Shown here: one piece after another, positions 1 to 9,876 of the stretch
How positions within the stretch are numbered: the stretch's first letter is position 1
How the letters are laid out: each line of letters opens with the position of its first letter
Notes under the pieces: generated by a model
Database searches by the model: none
What the model was told of the DNA's origin: nothing
What the model saw: only the letters and a program-made list of their open reading frames with translations
Position numbers and translations under genes: made by a program
Assembly: GCA_963575745.1 (NCBI GenBank)
Contig: CAUYUJ010003610.1
Span: 1 to 50,000, forward strand
Reading direction: 5' to 3'
DNA length: 50,000 nucleotides
Origin: Prorocentrum cordatum
Lineage: Eukaryota > Sar > Dinophyceae > Prorocentrales > Prorocentraceae

Positions 1-164
1 TTTCGACACTCTTTCGATACTTTTTCTGAGTGCTCGAACATATTTTGGGGATGTGGTCTTTAAGTACGATGGGAGCAACATAACCCCCGGTGCAGTCAGG
101 CCGAAGCCCACAGCTGCCCCCGTCTCCCATGGATCCCAGAGCTCCTGGCGTTGCACTTTTTTCT

Positions 165-355
165 GCAACCCCAGACCTCCTCGCGCTGTGAAGAGTTCAC
201 GACAGGCGGTTTCTAGCCATTGTCGGCCTCCCCGGGGGCCTCCGCGGGCCCCAGGACCGTCGAAAAACGACTCAGGATGGACATCCGGTCCCTGGGAAGG
301 GGTCCAGACCTCCTGGGGTCGACGTTGTGCAAAAATCACGACGTCGGGGGTCGGG
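165..355 (+). repeat. Dispersed 180-bp host repeat, copy 1
   Basis: The copy begins with CCCAGACCTCCTCGCG, runs through GACCGTCGAAAAACGACTC and GGGAAGGGGTCCAGACCTCC, and ends in TCACGACGTCGG. The same order of blocks recurs at least eight more times outside the 24-kb element. Both ends carry a version of CGTTGTG, an A/T spacer, then TCACGACG, so each end can fold back on itself. Confidence 0.75.
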
Positions 356-1339
356 GTTGCCGTTGCATTTTTTTTGCACAACGGGCGTGTTCGCTCATTT
401 TCGGGCCCCGGGATCCTCTCAGATCGACCCGGCTCGAAACATACCGCGGAGAGAAGGGGTCCCGGGCTCCTGTCGTGATCTTCTTTTTGCGATGTTGAAA
501 TTGTTGGGCTATATCGGATCTCAGGGTTTGTCCCCGCCTCTCATCGGTTCAGGAGGATTGATGGCTGGCGGGGGTGCAGTCGGACGGCGGCATAAGATCG
601 AGGTCGGTTCGGGGAGTGTACCCTACAATAGTGTTCTTCTTGCTTGCCGGGCGATCTTGTGCATGCTGGGGGGGTACCCTTGGAGGTTCTGCTTGTTTTG
701 GCCGGCGGAGGGTCTCAGGTTCACGAAGGATGTGCTTCTGGCCCAGGTCCGCCCGCATCCCTGCAGGGCGAGGCCCCTCGGTCTCGAGGCCCCCCGAGCC
801 GACTACACGTCAGTAAAAGTGGCCCTTCGCCAGAGAGGGCCGTCGGTGTGGGCTTACCGGGGGTCCCCCGAATGCCGAGCGCGATGCGACAACGGCAGGT
901 TCGTGTCGTGCCGACCGGCGGCGACCCCAGCGCGTGCGTTCAAGGTTGGGCGCCGTCCGTGGCCCAGAATCGGCCCGTGGTGGAACCATCCGGCTCTCCC
1001 GAAGCGGCCGATCGCTCAAGCTTGAAGGATCCCGCGGTGTCAGAGGCCAGCGCCAGGGTCGGCACGACCCGGGCCTGCCGTGACGGCTGCCTGCGCGCTC
1101 GGACTTGAGACCACCCTGCGCCTCCTCCAGCCGCGCACTCAAGAAGGCCACTCTTTGCCTACCAGGGTCACTCCTTGCGCGTCGCCGATCGATGCCCCCA
1201 ATCGGGTCCCCGGGAGCTCCCGGGCGCTCTGGGGAGGCCGCGGCGCCCAAGGCCTCCTTCGGGGCCGCCGGGCCTCAGAGAGTCTCGACTCGTGCTCACT
1301 GGATGCTATCCTCGTCCTGGCTTCGTCTTCCCAGACCCC

Positions 1340-1515
1340 CAGCGTCGTGATTTTTTCACGGCGTCGACCCCCATGAGGTCTGGGCCCCTTCCCCGGGAAC
1401 GGCTTTGTATCCTCAGTCGTTTTCTGTCGGTTGCGGGGGCCGCTGAGGGCCCCGAGAGGCCGAAGTTGTCAATACCTCCCGTCGTGATTTCTTCACAACG
1501 CGAGGGGGTCTGGGT
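1340..1515 (-). repeat. Dispersed 180-bp host repeat, copy 2
   Basis: Reverse-oriented copy. It reads GTCGTGATTTTTTCACGGCG, then GACCCCCATGAGGTCTGG, then GAGGGCCCCGAGAGGCCG, then a second GTCGTGATTTCTTCACAACG. The CGTCGTGA/TCACAACG block therefore occurs at both ends of the unit. Confidence 0.75.
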
Positions 1516-1906
1516 TACTCGAGGGCCGAGGGCAAACCCTGGCGCCTCCCCCCGCCCAGGCCAAGGCCGCGGAGTTCCAGCCCCTCTCAGAAGCCAGGCG
1601 AAGGCTTGCAAACCCGTGGCTGCTAAAACGGAGCTCCGGGAAAGTTGTTTTCTTCTTCCGGGAAGCAGCCCGTTTACGATTTCTAGCGCGCTGAGCTTTA
1701 CTCCGGGAATCAGTTTTGTTTTTCTTCCTGGAATTCTTGCGCAATCTTGCAGCCCTGGGGGGCTGCCGCCGCGGCGCGCAGAGAGCGCGGTCGCGCCCAC
1801 CCCCGAGGGGAGGTTCGAGGCTCGATGTTAAGGGACTGAGGATCGAGGATTGAAGTTCGAGGAGGAGGAGGATAATGAGGAGGATTTTGAAACAGTCCTC
1901 GCCCAG

Positions 1907-2095
1907 CTTCCGCCCCTCCCGCCGCTGCCCGAGGCTGGGGAGTTCCAGGGCCACGCCGCCGTGGCCCCGCCAGGGCAGGCGCAGCCTGGCGCCGGCCCCG
2001 AGGTGGAGGCCGCGGCGAGGAGCGAGCACCAGGTCGCCCTCGTAGGATGAGGAGGAGGATGAGGAGGAGGAGGAGGAGGAGGAGGAGGAGGAGGT

Positions 2096-2151
<56 letters not shown>

Positions 2152-2318
2152 CTCGCCGCCGCTGCCGCAGCCGCCGTCGTCGCAGCCGCTACCGTCGCCG
2201 TAGTCGACGTTCTTGTCGTCGTTGTCGTTGCCGTCGTCGTCGTCGTCGTCGTCGTGTTCGTCGTCGTCCGTCGTCGCCCGTCGTCGTGGTCGTGGTCGTG
2301 GTCGTCGTGGTCGTCGTG

Positions 2319-2360
<42 letters not shown>

Positions 2361-2597
2361 CTCGTCGTCGTCATCGTCGTCCTCGTCGTCTTCGTCGTCG
2401 TCGTCGACGTCGCCAGGTAGCGGAGTTCCAGCAGTGGTGGGATGCTGGGCACGGAGCGGGCGCGGCGGCCGAGCACGCCGTGCTGGGCCTGATCGACGTC
2501 TGCCAGCTGGCGCAGATCGTATCGGCCGGCGCCGGATACCACACCATCTTGACGCTGGACAGGCACCGACGACGCTGCAGACGAATACGGCGACGAC

Positions 2598-2634
<37 letters not shown>

Positions 2635-2669
2635 GACGACGACGACGACGACGCACGTCGACGACGACG

Positions 2670-2700
<31 letters not shown>

Positions 2701-2807
2701 AGGACGACGACGACGACGACAACGACGACGGCAACAAGACGACAGCGACGACGACGACCACGACGACGACGACGACGGCGACGGTAGCGTCGGCGACGAC
2801 GACGTCT

Positions 2808-2843
<36 letters not shown>

Positions 2844-3904
2844 ACGACCACGACGACGACGACGACGAAGACGACGCTCGACAGGCTGGATGCGCTGCAG
2901 AGGAGGATCGCCTCGGACGGGCGCGCCGAGCTGGACCCCCTGCGCCGGGCGCTCCAGGCGCGCGGCGGCGCCAAGCCGCAGGCGCGCGCCGTCGGCTCCC
3001 TGCTCTTCAGGGAGGCCCTCGCCCTGTTCCTCGGGCTCCGCCAGGGGCGGCCCGGTGCAGCGCCCGGCGCGGCCCTCGCGAGCTCCCCGCGAGGCCCGCC
3101 GATGGGTCAGGCGGGCGCCGCCGTGGCCGCGGGCACGCCACCGCGGCGAGGCGGTGACGGCGCCGCGGCGGCGGGCGCGACCAGCGACGCCGCTGGGGCC
3201 GCGGCGCTGGACGAGGCCTGGGAGCCTCCGCGGCCCTTCGTCGTGTGTTCCGAGGATGGGCAGAGGAAGCGGCCTGCAGACACCGCTGGCCTTGCCTCGC
3301 TTCCGCCTTCAAAGCTGGGCCTCCTGGGAGGCCTTCGTCACCGCGGCCGGCCTCGCCCCAGAAAACCCCGGCCAGAACGCGCGCCCCAGGAGAGGTCAGG
3401 GGCGCAGCGGCATCGGCACCTTCGCAGAGATCCGGTGTTGTGATTTTTTCAATGCGGGGTCCCCGGAGCTCCGACCCGTTCCCCTGGACCAGTTTTTCAT
3501 CCTGAGGCGTTTTTTGAGGGTGATGGGGCCTGGCGAGGGCCCCTTGAGGCCGAACAGGGCAAAAGACCTCCGTCTTGATGCTTTCAATACGTGGGACCTC
3601 TGGGTTTCGATCCCCTCCGAGGAGCTCGGCGTGCGCTGCGCGCCCTGCCACCAGGGCGAGCTGCTCGCCAGCGTGCCCCGCGGCACCGAGCTCCTGGCGA
3701 CGGGGCGCCACGGGGAGTTCCTCTCTGTGCAGGCCTTCGGTGCCCGGGGCGAGCCTCGCGCCGCCTTTGTGCCCTTGGCCGCCGGCGGCGTTCAGCTGCT
3801 GGTCGAGGCGCTGGCCTCCCCGGAGTGGCGGGGCACCATCATAACCAGCATCATCAGCAGCAGCATCATCATCATCCTCATCCTCATCATCATCCTCATC
3901 CTCC

Positions 3905-3946
<42 letters not shown>

Positions 3947-4031
3947 CCATCCTCATCATCATCCTCATCCTCATCCTCAGCATCAGCATCAGCATCATCA
4001 TCATAATCCTCATCATCATCATCATCATCAT

Positions 4032-4072
<41 letters not shown>

Positions 4073-5650
4073 CCATCCTCATCCTCATCCTCATCCTCAT
4101 CCTCATCCTCACCATCATCATCACCATCCTCATCATCATCATCATCCTCATCCTCATCCTCATCCTCATCAGCATCATCATTCATCATCGTCGAGGCGCC
4201 AGCCTCCCCGGAGCGGCGGGGCACCGGCGGCGGGAGCGGGGCCCGCGGGTCCCCGCCGCAGGGGCCGCCGGCGCCTGGCCCTGCGGAGGTGCTCGGAGGA
4301 GGAAGCGGCACACCGATGCCGCTGCTCGTCCCGGAGGGCCCTCGCCGCCGCAGCCGGATGCGCCTCGGAGTTCTGGTCAGAACGCACCCCGGGAGAGTCG
4401 GGCCGAACGAAAGGGGGGGATTACGCAAACTGCTGCATGCAGCTGGTTTCGGCCCCGCCGCTGGGCCCATTCCTCGATACATGGGCGCCTCCCGGCGCCG
4501 GGAGGCGCTGAGAAACTCAGCTACGTGGGAAAATCAAGTGCGTGTGCCTCTACAGGGGGACTGTTCAAAATTACCCCAGTGCGACCCTACCTAGAAGTTG
4601 GAGCCCCTGGGAAAGCAGCATTAGTTGATATGCTATGCTATGCTATGCTATGCCATGCTATGCTGCGCTGCTATGCTATGCTGTGCTATGATATGCTATG
4701 CTATGCTGCGCTATGCTATGCTAAGCGATGCGATGCTATGCTATGCTATGCTAAGCTATGGGATGTCATGCTGCGCTGTGCTATGCTAAACAATGGTATG
4801 CTATGTTATGCTAAGCTGCGCTATGTTATGTTATGCTATGCTACGCTATGCTATGCTATGCTGCGCTATGATATGATATGCTATGCTATGCTATGCTATG
4901 CTATGCTTGGCTATGTTATGCTATGCTATGCTATGCTATGCTCATGCAGCGCTGCGCTATGCTAAACTAAGCTAAGCTAACCCTCTAGGCAGAGCCTAGG
5001 TAGGGAATTACACCCATGCTAACTACCCGAACAGAAAACTAAACTGGCAACGCGGTTGGCACACACGAGCGCCACAACATACACACACATATCCTGAGCT
5101 AAGATGAAATAAGCTAAGCTAAGATAAACCTGAGCTAAGATGAAGCTCAGCTAAGCTAATATGAAATAAGCTAAGCTAAGATGAGATCGGCAACGCTAAG
5201 CTAAGGGGACGTAACTGGGGGAACCGCGGGGCGGATACTGGGGGAAGCGCCCGGGGCGGTGTGCACTGCCCGGCCCCTTTAAGAAAGAGAGTAAGAACCC
5301 TCTAGGCAGAGCCTAGGTAGGGAAATAGTAGAAAAATAGTCTGGGACGTTTTTTGGCTATTTGATCAGTATTGAGTATTTCTGGAACATTTTTCGTTCCA
5401 AATCCGCCTCTAGGGGGACATGCCCGACCCAACTCTGGTCAGAACGCACCCCGGGAGAGGTCTGGGGAGTATGGTCTCGTTGGCGCCTGGCCCCGCGGAG
5501 CGCGGATTTCTTGGATCGGCGCTGGGCCCTCCTGGTGGCGCCTCTGGCGCTGGGCCCCCCCCGGCTGGCGCGCTCCGCGCGCAAGGGAGGGTCCAGCGCC
5601 GATCCTTGAAGTTCGCGCGGAGCTCCGAGAAGTTGTGCTGCTTCGAGTAG
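1907..5650 (+). CDS. Host multi-exon gene, SH3b-like segment, 5' end unresolved
   Basis: Spliced model: exons 1907-2032, 2417-2562, 2885-3254, 3622-3807, 4196-4288 and 5501-5650. They total 1071 nt, 356 residues plus a TAG stop, and every junction keeps the frame. Exon 1 is Pro/Ala-rich. Exons 2-3 give a helical stretch (VAEFQQWWDAGHG, then LTLDR joined to LDALQRRIASDGR). Exon 4, roughly residues 215-276, reads LGVRCAPCHQGELL, PRGTELLATGRHGEF and AAFVPLA, which resembles a bacterial-type SH3 domain. The last exons are Gly/Pro-rich and end in KLCCFE. The function is unknown and the SH3b reading is tentative. The model rests on phase agreement, duplicated boundary motifs and continuity of composition. 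The first coding exon and the start codon were not found, so the gene is 5'-partial here. Confidence 0.6.
2033..2416 (+). other. Intron A, GT-AG, filled with (GTC)n
   Basis: The donor CACCAG|GTCGCC and the acceptor CGCCAG|GTAGCG share CCAGGT, so a short direct repeat brackets the intron. Phase 0, 384 nt. Apart from the first 60 nt (GAG repeats) it is almost pure (GTC)n microsatellite, interrupted by a short (GTCGCC) stretch. Confidence 0.6.
2563..2884 (+). other. Intron B, GC-AG, filled with (GAC)n
   Basis: The donor CTGGACAG|GCACCG and the acceptor CTCGACAG|GCTGGA share GACAGGC. Phase 2, 322 nt, with the codon AG|G rebuilt as Arg. The interior is (GAC)n, the complement-type repeat of intron A, so paired introns A and B could base-pair over long distances in the pre-mRNA. 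Confidence 0.6.
3255..3621 (+). other. Intron C, GA-AG, carrying a dispersed repeat
   Basis: The donor GTTCCGAG|GATGGG and the acceptor CCTCCGAG|GAGCTC share TCCGAGGA. Phase 0, 367 nt. GA at the 5' splice site is a known dinoflagellate peculiarity. A reverse-oriented copy of the 180-bp dispersed repeat occupies about 3430-3592. Confidence 0.6.
3430..3592 (-). repeat. Dispersed 180-bp host repeat, copy 3, inside an intron
   Basis: Reads GTTGTGATTTTTTCAATGCG, then GTTTTTCATCCTGAGGCG, then GGCGAGGGCCCCTTGAGGCC, and a degraded second end. It lies wholly inside intron C of the rebuilt host gene. Confidence 0.7.
3808..4195 (+). other. Intron D, GC-AG, filled with (CAT)n, 36-bp direct repeats
   Basis: The boundaries GTCGAG|GCGCTGG and GTCGAG|GCGCCAG sit in a direct repeat of about 36 bp (3802-3837 and 4190-4225) with three mismatches. 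The repeat is much longer than at the other introns. Phase 0, 388 nt. The interior is (CAT/ATC)n microsatellite. Such a long boundary duplication is what a tandem duplication or an insertion with a large target duplication would leave. Confidence 0.55.
4289..5500 (+). other. Intron E, GT-AG, 1.2 kb with (TATGC)n
   Basis: The donor GGCCCTGCGGAG|GTGCTC and the acceptor GGCCCCGCGGAG|CGCGGA lie in a near-identical 20-bp duplicated block (GGCGCCTGG...GCGGAG). Phase 0, 1212 nt. It contains a degenerate (TATGC)n array (4623-4965), AAGCTAAG-type repeats to about 5190, two copies of AACCCTCTAGGCAGAGCCTA (4979 and 5294), and two copies of TCTGGTCAGAACGCACC (4374 and 5431). Confidence 0.5.
4623..4965 (+). 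repeat. Degenerate (TATGC)n pentanucleotide array
   Basis: More than 60 tandem copies of a 5-bp unit (TATGC/TGCTA) with scattered TGCGC, TAAGC and TGTTA variants. Related AAGCTAAGCTA units continue to about 5190. The array lies in the predicted intron E. Confidence 0.9.
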
Positions 5651-6037
5651 GAGGTCGACTACAGTATTGATTGGCCCCATGATCGCAGGCCTGGAGGTTG
5701 ACATCAACACCAGTTTCGGCGGTGTGCATCCACCGAGGGAAGACGATCCCGATCTCGGTGATGGTGGTCATATGATGGCTTCCAAGGTGGCCGAAATATG
5801 ATCACCAACACCAGAGTCTAGGATCATCTTCCCCCTTTGGAGGCACCCCCCTGTGTTGGTGTTGGTGCCCATTTGCAGGCCTCCAACATGGTTGATTTTC
5901 TCGTTTGATCTACGGACATACGTAGGATGACCCGTAGACGTACGGGGCATCCTGCGCATTTTTCGAAGGTTCGGCGAGGAGCGCAATTTTTGGGGAATTC
6001 GATTCTGTGGTCGATCCCCTACTCGATTGCTCTGCAG

Positions 6038-6455
6038 GTGCTGGCTGCGGACCCGACGGCGCGCCTCTTGGCGCTGGAGGCCAAGGTGCAGGCCCAGGAC
6101 AGGGGCCCCTCTCGGATGTCGAATTCGATGCGGAAGTTCGGCCGGCTCGATGCTACGCGGCAGCTCGATGCGCCCCGCCTGCTCGCGCGGCGTGGTTTTG
6201 TGCGCCGCGGCGCGGCCGACGCGATCCGAGCCCGACTCCGCGCCGAGGAAGCCCGATTCCGCCCGCGCTCCGATCCACCCCTGCTTCCACCGGTTCTGTG
6301 CCGACCAGTCCCACCAGGACGCCGAGCTCGGCGCCCTGCGCGAGGAGTTGGCGTGCCTCCGCGAGGGCCTGGGTGCTGCGGCGGCCCTGTTCAAGGGCAT
6401 GGCCCTCTCCGGCGACCGTGGTGCCGCAGCTACTCCGGCGGACGCGTTGGCGCAG
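6038..6455 (+). CDS. Host coiled-coil protein, internal exons only
   Basis: Two exons, 6038-6097 and 6318-6455, joined at a phase-0 GA-AG intron. The product reads LLALEAKVQAQ joined to DAELGALREELACLREGL and continues to PADALAQ. Leucine and alanine heptads run unbroken across the junction, which strongly supports the splice. The acceptor before 6038 is CTCTGCAG. The exon may end at 6455, where GCGCAG meets GC. A possible next exon begins at 7372, after 0.9 kb of (CAT)n, in the correct phase, but this is weak. Neither end of the gene was found. It could be a continuation of the gene that ends at 5650 if that last exon is spliced differently. Confidence 0.5.
6098..6317 (+). other. GA-AG intron in the coiled-coil gene
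   Basis: The donor GCCCAG|GACAGG and the acceptor CACCAG|GACGCC share CCAGGAC, the same boundary word as the transposase intron at 25426-25600. Phase 0, 220 nt. Confidence 0.6.
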
Positions 6456-6539
6456 GCCCGGCTGGCCGGAAGCGCTGTTGCTGCTGCTCGGCCTCCTGCT
6501 ATTGCTGCTGGTCCTGCTCGTCAGCGCCGTCATCGTCTC

Positions 6540-6627
6540 CGTGGTCGTTCTCGTCCTCATTTTCTTCATCATCACCATTGCCATCGTCATCATCACCATC
6601 ATCACCATCATCATCACCACCATCATC

Positions 6628-6659
<32 letters not shown>

Positions 6660-6931
6660 CATCAGCATCATCATTGCTACCCTCAGCATCATCATCATCA
6701 TCAACACGAGCACCAGCATCAGCATCATCGTCATCATCATCATCATCATCATCATCTTCGTCGTCTTCATCATCAGTATCGTTGTTTTTACCACCATCAT
6801 CAGAATCATCATCCTTGTCATCATCGCCATCGTCATCTCCACAGTTAGTAACATGAGCATAATCATCAGCATCATCAACAACACTTCCATCACCAGCATC
6901 GGCATCACCATCATCATCAAAATCGGAAGCC

Positions 6932-6992
<61 letters not shown>

Positions 6993-7300
6993 TATCATCA
7001 TCATCATACTAATCATGTTCATCGTCACCGCCACCATCACCAGCAGCATCATCAGCATCATCTTCCTCATCACCCGTATCATCAACAGCATCATCATGAT
7101 CACCACCATGATGATGATCAGCATCATGACAGCATCATCATCGTCATCGTCATCGTCGTCTTCATTGTCGTCCTCATCATCATCATCACCAGCAGCATGA
7201 ACATCACTTTCAGCATCATCGTCATCAGCATCATCATCAGCATTATACTCATCGTCAGCATCGTCATCGATATCGTCGTCGTCATCGTCATCGTCATCGT
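6540..7300 (+). repeat. (CAT/ATC)n microsatellite block
   Basis: About 750 bp of imperfect ATC repeats with CTC, AGC and GTC interruptions. It gives long meaningless Ile, His or Met reading frames on both strands. It probably lies in an intron of the preceding gene. Confidence 0.9.
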
Positions 7301-8161
7301 TCTCCTCCTCCTACCCCCCACCACTTACCCTCCTTCATCCGACATACCAATCCGACAGCCGCATGCCTCAGGCAAGCAAACTCGCCAAACTCTCAATGGC
7401 CTTGCTGAGAGCAATGGCTTCGATGAGGCCACTGCTCTCTACAAGTCCTGGCCCAGTCATTGCTACTGGGAAGCGAGTTCTGCCAACCGCCTATTACATA
7501 CCATGCGGCAGCCCACAACGAATGCTCGTAGGTCCCGCCTTCATTGGCCCTCCCCCTCATTAGCATTCACCCTCTTTTCTTTCTTCTCATCCACCCTTCT
7601 CGTCCTCTTCATCCACCCTTCGTCCTCCCTTGCTCCTCCTCTTTCTCATCTTCCTCATCCACCTCATCCTCACCATCATCATTATCCGCGCCCGCGTCCT
7701 CCATCCTTCCCTCCCTCCCGAGCCCCATGGAGACGCAACCTATCAGAGCCGCGGAGATATTCAAAAGGCTCTCAACACACATCTCGTCCCTTCTTCGTCG
7801 TCCCTCCCTCTTCCTCCTCCCATTCCCCCTCCTCCCCCTCCTCCTCCTCCTCCTCCTCCTCCTCCTCCTCCTCCTGCATCCCGCTCCCTCATCAAGAACT
7901 CCTCCGGGTCGCAGCCCCGGATGTGTCGGTGGGGCGGGCCGGGCTGGGCGTTTCGCCTCGAGATGCTCTCGGGGTCAAGAGACGGGGGCCAACACAAACG
8001 GGGGTCAGCCAGAGCGCGGGATCTCGCAGGACCCTGCGGGGCCGGGAGTGCGCCGACCCGGATTTGGGTGCAGGATCTTGTTGCATCCTGCAGGACCTTG
8101 CAGGATCTTCCAGGATCCTGCATGGCCTGGCTGACCCGGGCCTGCACTGACCCGGGGTCAA
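7301..8161. other. Host flank left of the giant transposon
   Basis: Holds an exon-like stretch at 7372-7555 (ASKLAKLSMALLRAM... ) after a CTCAG acceptor, a (CCT)n tract at about 7808-7876, and a short degenerate array of GGATCTTGCAGGACC-type units at about 8065-8130. No gene can be called with confidence. Confidence 0.4.
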
Positions 8162-8163
8162 TA
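8162..8163. repeat. TA target-site duplication, left
   Basis: TA directly precedes the left terminal inverted repeat and recurs right after the right one (32270-32271). One base further out the flanks differ, so the duplication is exactly TA, as in Tc1/mariner and pogo elements. Confidence 0.7.
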
Positions 8164-8191
8164 ATCCAGAAGCCGCATTAAAGTGATCATT
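8164..8191 (+). repeat. Left terminal inverted repeat
   Basis: 28 bp starting ATCCAGAAGCCGC and ending GTGATCATT. It is the exact reverse complement of 32242-32269. Confidence 0.92.
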
Positions 8192-8195
8192 GAGG

Positions 8196-8306
8196 CCCTC
8201 TGTGACAGAGGGGGTGTTTTTCGGAGGCCCTCTGTGACAGAGGGGGTGCGTTCGGAGGCCCTCTGTGACAGAGGGGGTGCGTTCGGAGGCTCTCTGCGAT
8301 AGAGTT
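8196..8306 (+). repeat. Left subterminal hairpin array
   Basis: Three perfect copies of CCCTCTGTGACAGAGGG (8196, 8228 and 8259; period 31-32 bp, joined by GGTGCGTTCGGAGG-type spacers) and a fourth, degraded copy at about 8290. Each can form a stem of CCCTCTG against CAGAGGG with loop TGA. Similar arrays lie at the right end and in the middle of the element, suggesting transposase or replication binding sites. Confidence 0.85.
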
Positions 8307-8730
8307 GCTCGTCATCCCGTTCCTCGTCATCCTGCTTCTTGATTTCGGATATGTCATGCTACCACTGCGCTCATCATCTTTGCGTCTGTGATCCTCGTCG
8401 TGTTTTTCCATGCGTCCTTTTCACAATTTCCACCACATTATCCTCCGTTGCCGTTCTGGCCCGCCATCTACCTCGTCACTCTCCTTCGTCTGCATGTCCT
8501 TATTCTCTTCCGCTCTTTTTTCGCCCCCCCCTCTGGTTCGATTTCCGCTCTTCGTCCACTTCGTTCATCCGTTTCCAACCCCCCTTCCTTTCAAGTTCTC
8601 CGCCGTCCAATCACATCGCGTCGTCCGTCGCCGCTATGCTCAAACCATCCCGCGCCCGTGGGATCGCCCGCGAGCACCGGTGCAGCTGGGCCCGTCGCGG
8701 CCTAACGCGCGCCTGCGCCATCGTCTTGCA

Positions 8731-9876
8731 ATGGGCGATGCAGGCGGATACACATGGGGTGGCGCGGGAGGATGGTGGGATAGCCGCAGCAGCGGCTGGC
8801 GTGGCTGGGAGGACGGCCATGATTGGTCAGCGAGGGGTTGGAGAGACTGGCGACAAGACGGGCGCACGCCAACGGAGGACGCCAAATGGCGCGATGGCCC
8901 TGCCGCCGCAGCAGCGGCGGCGGTCTCGCCTCAACGGCCGTCTCGCTTCGCCGCGCCTAGCGTTGTGAGCCCCCGCGCCCCTGGTCTCGGCATGCCCGAA
9001 TTCGATAATTTCGTGAGGGCTGCCCTCCGAAACGTACCAGAACCTGGGAACACAGTTTCAGGAGAGGGGTCGGGATCCCGAGCCGCGCCTGCGGCGCAGG
9101 AGCCCCGCGCCACCGCAGCGGCGGCGGCGCGCGGGCCCCAGGATTTTGAGAAGTTCGATGTTAATTATTTTTTGAGTTATGAAGAGAGGCTCGGCACTTC
9201 GTTTCAGCAACACAATCAAGCGTTGAAATGGTGGCGCCATCTGAATGAAGACCCAACTGCCCCGTTCGAGTCAGAAGCCAAGTGGTTTGACAATGCGGAG
9301 CCCACCATGGTCGCTGTTTGCGACCACGGTGCGAGGACGAGCTTTGGTTTCAAAAGCGACGAGGAAGTCCCTTGGCGGTGGCAAGAGATGGCGGCGACGC
9401 TCAGGGAGGAAGATATCAGGGAGGTCGTGGAGGGGCCCCGCAGCAGCGGGGCTCTGATCGGCTGTTCCCTCGAAGTCCGGCCAAACAGCTACGACCACAT
9501 GCGTCAGAGTATTGTGCGCGCGCGACAGTTCGCGGGGCAGCGGGTGAAAGTGAAGCTGCCGATGTGGGATTTCGCGTTGCACCGCGACGACGGGACAGGC
9601 GTCCGTTTACACCCGCACTGGGGCGACAGGAAGGTCGAAGCTCTGCCCCTCGCCCCCCGCGCGGACACGGCGAGGCCACCAGCCGCGGGTTTGGGCGGGA
9701 GCGACGGGTCAGGAACTTTTCGCTGGTACAAGGACCTCGGTGTGGAGCGTAAGGTCAAGTTCGACGCCGCCAGAGAGAAGGGGAGGCCGACGCCCTCTCA
9801 GGGGCCCCGCAGCAGCGGGGCCGCGGCGTCCAGCACCAGGCCCTCGGCGTCCGCAGCAGCGGGTGGCAAACAGTAG
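8731..9876 (+). CDS. Trp-rich unknown protein, 381 aa
   Basis: First gene of the element. The ATG at 8731 is chosen because the upstream open frame runs through a pyrimidine-rich leader (8420-8595) that looks like a trans-splice region ending TTTCAAG. Residues 1-60 are Gly/Trp/Arg-rich (YTWGGAGGWW, GWRGWEDGHDW). The middle, from DFEKFDVNYFLSYEERL to about residue 310, looks globular, with WWRHLNED, WFDNAEPTMVAVCDHG and HPHWGDRKVEAL. The C-terminus is low-complexity. Several GCAGCAGC hairpins lie in the frame, giving AAAAAAA or PRSSGA. No family was recognised. The Trp-rich style resembles the C-terminus of the EEP protein at the other end of the element. Confidence 0.6.
   Translation: MGDAGGYTWGGAGGWWDSRSSGWRGWEDGHDWSARGWRDWRQDGRTPTEDAKWRDGPAAAAAAAVSPQRPSRFAAPSVVSPRAPGLGMPEFDNFVRAALRNVPEPGNTVSGEGSGSRAAPAAQEPRATAAAAARGPQDFEKFDVNYFLSYEERLGTSFQQHNQALKWWRHLNEDPTAPFESEAKWFDNAEPTMVAVCDHGARTSFGFKSDEEVPWRWQEMAATLREEDIREVVEGPRSSGALIGCSLEVRPNSYDHMRQSIVRARQFAGQRVKVKLPMWDFALHRDDGTGVRLHPHWGDRKVEALPLAPRADTARPPAAGLGGSDGSGTFRWYKDLGVERKVKFDAAREKGRPTPSQGPRSSGAAASSTRPSASAAAGGKQ

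Larger units (their letters stand above)
1..1906. other. Host non-coding DNA upstream of the first gene
   Basis: GC-rich sequence with several long open frames on both strands, none with a convincing start, domain or amino-acid composition. It holds two copies of the dispersed 180-bp repeat (about 165-355 and 1340-1515, opposite orientations) and a purine-rich stretch just before the first rebuilt exon. An upstream exon ending near 1559 (CCGCCCAG followed by GC) could precede the exon at 1907, because both sites share CGCCCAG, but this could not be settled. Confidence 0.5.

Noticed and set aside
2047-4181. Long Val, Ser, Asp, Ile, His or Met reading frames in several frames and both strands
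   Set aside because: They are translations of GTC, GAC and CAT microsatellites; the same DNA is open in many frames at once.
5768-6400. Minus-strand frame ending MILDSGVGDHISATLEAII, like a Ty1/copia LDSG protease motif
   Set aside because: Only this one short motif fits, the rest shows no gag-pol order, and the frame overlaps rebuilt + strand exons. Kept only as a weak hint of a retroelement scrap.
6540-7324. Apparent membrane-like Ile/Met/Val-rich proteins
   Set aside because: A translation artefact of the ATC repeat; no start, domain or mixed composition.
8163-8300. Tandem CCCTCTGTGACAGAGGG taken as a CRISPR array
   Set aside because: The spacers are also repeated, the period is too short, and the unit is an end-associated hairpin of a transposon in eukaryotic DNA.
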